Shown here: positions 8,463 through 10,443 of the stretch, one piece after another | How the letters are laid out: every line of letters begins with the position of its first letter | How positions within the stretch are numbered: position 1 is the stretch's first letter | Assembly: GCA_018398765.1 (NCBI GenBank) | Contig: JAHBMJ010004900.1 | Location: 65,993-76,435, forward strand | Direction: 5' to 3' | From: Chromera velia | Taxonomy: Eukaryota > Sar > Chromeraceae | Length of the DNA stretch: 10,443 nucleotides | Program-made: the position numbers and the translations under genes | Notes under the pieces: model-generated | Told to the model about the DNA's origin: nothing | Database searches by the model: none | What the model saw: the letters and a program-made list of their open reading frames with translations, nothing else

Positions 8463-8502
8463 CAGTAAAATCGGAGTGTAACCAGTATATTCGGAGTGTT
8501 AC
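8463..8502. repeat. 20-bp tandem repeat, two copies
   Basis: 8463-8482 and 8483-8502 are adjacent 20-base copies, both starting CAGTA and sharing TCGGAGTGT, with three mismatches between them. Confidence 0.85.
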
Positions 8503-8590
8503 GCTGTATGATGTCAGCCCGTATTAAATTGTGTTAACGTAAACTTAGAGTGTACGTGTACCCAGACCAGGAACCGGATATTACCCGATA

Positions 8591-8610
8591 TAGTACGCCC
8601 TAGTACGCCC
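8591..8610. repeat. 10-bp tandem repeat, two copies
   Basis: TAGTACGCCC is present twice head to tail. A related TTACGCCC occurs at 8456-8463, just before the 20-base repeat, so the two may belong to one degenerate repetitive element. Confidence 0.85.
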
Positions 8611-9518
8611 AAAAATTTTTGATGTACGTTGTCGGTGATCGAAGCACCGGCCCGGCCACCGGGGGATTGAAAAAGTTAGAAAAAGTTTAATTACTTCTGT
8701 TTAATGTGATCTTAAGTGACAGTACCCATCAAGACTTACCTAAGTCACCTAGCTGAGTAGTAGGCTATAGCTCTCGCACTGTCTCACTGGGAAGTTCGGC
8801 TCTGGTAGGGCCCAAGCCGCTCTTCAAATAGCATCTCGCCGCCTCGCAGTACGAGCGTCAAAGTCACTCAAGATCACGGGATTCGCACGCATTGCGAGAT
8901 CCAAACACATTTGAATAAAAAAGCATGCATGCATGTACAAAGAAAAGAAAAGAAGAGAAAAGTGATCGAGTCGGATCGAGCAATTGAGTGAAGAGAAGAA
9001 ACCGATGAGAGTGAAGGATCGATCCTAAGACAGTCCTCCTCATGAGACGGTAGGAACGTACGTATAAGGATCTCCGTAGGACAGAACGTAGGTATGTAAG
9101 CAAAACATTAGGACAGACGTTAAGTATAGTATTGGAGACTCATATAGGCTGTGGGCATATCAATTCGCGATACGAATAGAGAGAAAACCTCGGGAAGTCC
9201 AGGATCCTGGAGATTAGGGATCTTCTAGAGGTGATTGAAAGAAACTTTTCTTGTGTCTCGCATTAGAAAACAATTAATGCGCATATAGAAACTTTTCGGA
9301 ACCCTCAATTTAAATCGGTGAACTTTCTGGGGCCACATCGCATGGATGCGAGGCTTGCAGACCAAGCCATGACCGAGCCATGCAAAATGAACCCAAGAGG
9401 GCTAAGACTCAAGACTCTGTGATAGTTACTGTGCTATATACTGACAGTGTATCCATTTATCATCCGTGGCTAACATTGTACTGATCTTGCTTTCAATCCC
9501 TGGAGGCACTTCTTTTCT

Positions 9519-9806
9519 ATGCAGATTGATCGGTCTGGACCCTCTGGCCTGATAGCTGAGGTAGCTCAAGCTCTTGTTGACGAGACGGCGTCTCCCTCTC
9601 GTTTGCTGCCCTGCCAAGGACAGGCATCACCACAAGAAGAGTCAGTGTCTGCATGTCGCTGTGAAGCATGCTTTGAAGAGAATAGTGAATTATGTCTTCG
9701 CATGGTGGCAACGTTGCGACTCTGTAGGTCTCGAAGACAGAGAGACAAGAAGGAGACCGCACGAGGTTTGAAGATTTTTCTTGTTAATGACTCTGCGCTG
9801 TGGTGA
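9519..9806 (+). other. Open stretch of doubtful coding status
   Basis: A 95-codon frame runs from the ATG at 9519 to a TGA at 9804-9806. The ATG overlaps a pyrimidine-led TATGCAG that looks like a 3' splice acceptor, so this could instead be an internal exon starting at 9525. A second plus frame is open at 9565-9771 and encodes a patch reading ALKRIVNYVFAWWQRC. I recognise no family for either frame, and both could be chance in non-coding DNA. Confidence 0.2.
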
Positions 9807-10193
9807 ACCAGTTTTCGTTTCGCAATGACAGGTGTGATTCCACTTTTGGCATCTGAAAGACCCTAGAAGCCACTAGATCTTCTCAACTAGAAGCTTATCA
9901 TTAGAGTCTCTTAAGATCTTCTTACAGGGAAAGACTGAAGGACAGGATGCATTGCATATTCCCGTTCCTTTCATTGTTCAGCCGTTTCATCTCATTGCAT
10001 TTTATGAGCATGCTACTATTGATTGCAATTAATTCAAATTGTATGAAAAAGCATGCACATGCATGCATGCAGCTCGGCATGGCTCATCAATCTATAAGGC
10101 GGCGCGTATGGCGGCGGGCACTTCATGCATGGCGGCTCAACAATCATCCCCTGACTGAGGCACAGACGAAGGAACAAATATAGAGCTGTCTGT
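9807..10193. other. Intergenic; GCATGC cluster and short open stretch
   Basis: No gene is supported. TGCATGCA occurs at 10060-10067 and overlapping at 10064-10071. It is followed by an acceptor-like GCAG and a short open stretch (about 10073-10183, plus) reading RRRVWRRALHAWRLNN, which has an Sfi1-repeat-like W/A/W pattern but is too short to call. Confidence 0.3.
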
Positions 10194-10443
10194 CTACCCA
10201 CAACGCCGACTGACTCTCATGTACATGCTCGATCGCTTCGCAAAGTCAATCTTCTTAACACGTGCTCCTGCTTTCTCTTTCTTCTCAACTCTCACAGTGG
10301 AAGGAACGTTACCATTGCAGCGCTCTAACATGAGCTTGGTCTGTCTATCTGCCCTCATGTCACTAGTCCTGCACCAGTACACACGGGAACGCAGACGACG
10401 CAATTCCTGCCTGACATAAGCAAGAAGACCATTCATAGCGGGC
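10194..10443 (-). mobile_element. Possible Ty1/copia-type polyprotein 3' end (fragment)
   Basis: A minus-strand frame is open from the right edge of the window to a stop at 10196-10194. Near its start it reads LLAYVRQELRRLRSRVYWC, then RTSDMRADRQTKLM. The pattern V.W..T..M.AD..TK.M resembles the end of the RNase H region of Ty1/copia polyproteins, where W(I/V).T...(L)AD.LTK is typical. The usual small or hydrophobic pair before TK is replaced by RQ, so the copy may be decayed. Upstream reverse transcriptase would lie beyond the window. I could not find an LTR or a polypurine tract to the left. The match rests on about 20 residues, so the call is tentative. Confidence 0.42.

Larger units (their letters stand above)
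8247..9518. other. Gene-poor region with short repeats
   Basis: I find no convincing coding sequence. Contents: a run of 13 T at 8431-8443, a 20-base tandem repeat (8463-8502), a 10-base tandem repeat (8591-8610), a TGCATGCA word at 8926-8933, an A/G-rich AAAAG-like tract at about 8939-8960 and a 12-base palindrome CCAGGATCCTGG at 9199-9210. The cluster of small decayed repeats suggests old mobile-element debris, but no element boundaries or protein remnants can be recognised. Confidence 0.5.

Noticed and set aside
8648-8680. Possible tRNA or other structured RNA near the GC-rich CCGGCCCGGCC
   Set aside because: There is no box B-like GGTTCGANNCC at suitable spacing and no cloverleaf could be folded by eye.
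8864-9103. Minus-strand 79-codon open frame
   Set aside because: Its composition follows local A/G-rich repeats, no family is recognisable and no splice context supports it.
1-10443. Shared 8-base TAGCGGGC at both ends of the window (3-10 and 10436-10443), hinting at a circular molecule or terminal repeat
   Set aside because: Eight bases is too short to distinguish from chance, and nothing else suggests a circular or terminally repeated molecule.

Overview
This window is nuclear DNA from a eukaryote. One gene is split by many introns with GT...(T/C)AG borders. There are several microsatellites, long pyrimidine-rich introns and a lot of non-coding sequence, and no prokaryotic operon layout or ribosome binding sites. 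GCATGC/TGCATGCA motifs recur, donors are of the GTGAGN/GTGCGT kind, and a putative fragment resembling Ty1/copia sits at the right edge. Together these recall an alveolate or other protist alga (for example a chromerid such as Chromera velia), but that assignment is inference.

Layout. 1-1030: no convincing gene; an AT-rich stretch, then a C/T-rich stretch with an imperfect internal duplication. 1036-1439: tandem array of nine 35-bp cores with a higher-order period. 1431-2777 (minus): an intronless gene for a 448-residue type II membrane protein that looks like a glycosyltransferase; its stop codon lies inside the last repeat of the array. 2778-3397: divergent intergenic region with an 11-bp repeat and a GCATGC palindrome, probably holding both promoters. 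3398-7764 (plus): a nine-exon gene, assembled here by splice-phase reasoning, for a roughly 496-residue cyclin most like cyclin Q/FAM58 and other transcription-type cyclins, with a large acidic/lysine-rich insertion inside the first cyclin fold. 7765-9500: mostly non-coding, with several short tandem repeats. 9519-10180: short open stretches of doubtful status. 10194-10443 (minus): the possible C-terminal end of a Ty1/copia-type polyprotein entering from the right.

The two solid genes are transcribed divergently. One probably acts in Golgi/ER glycan synthesis and the other as a kinase-activating cyclin in the nucleus; nothing in the sequence ties their functions together. The most unusual points are the rebuilt cyclin with its insertions, the tandem array that supplies the glycosyltransferase stop codon, and a 43-bp perfect tandem duplication in the last cyclin intron.
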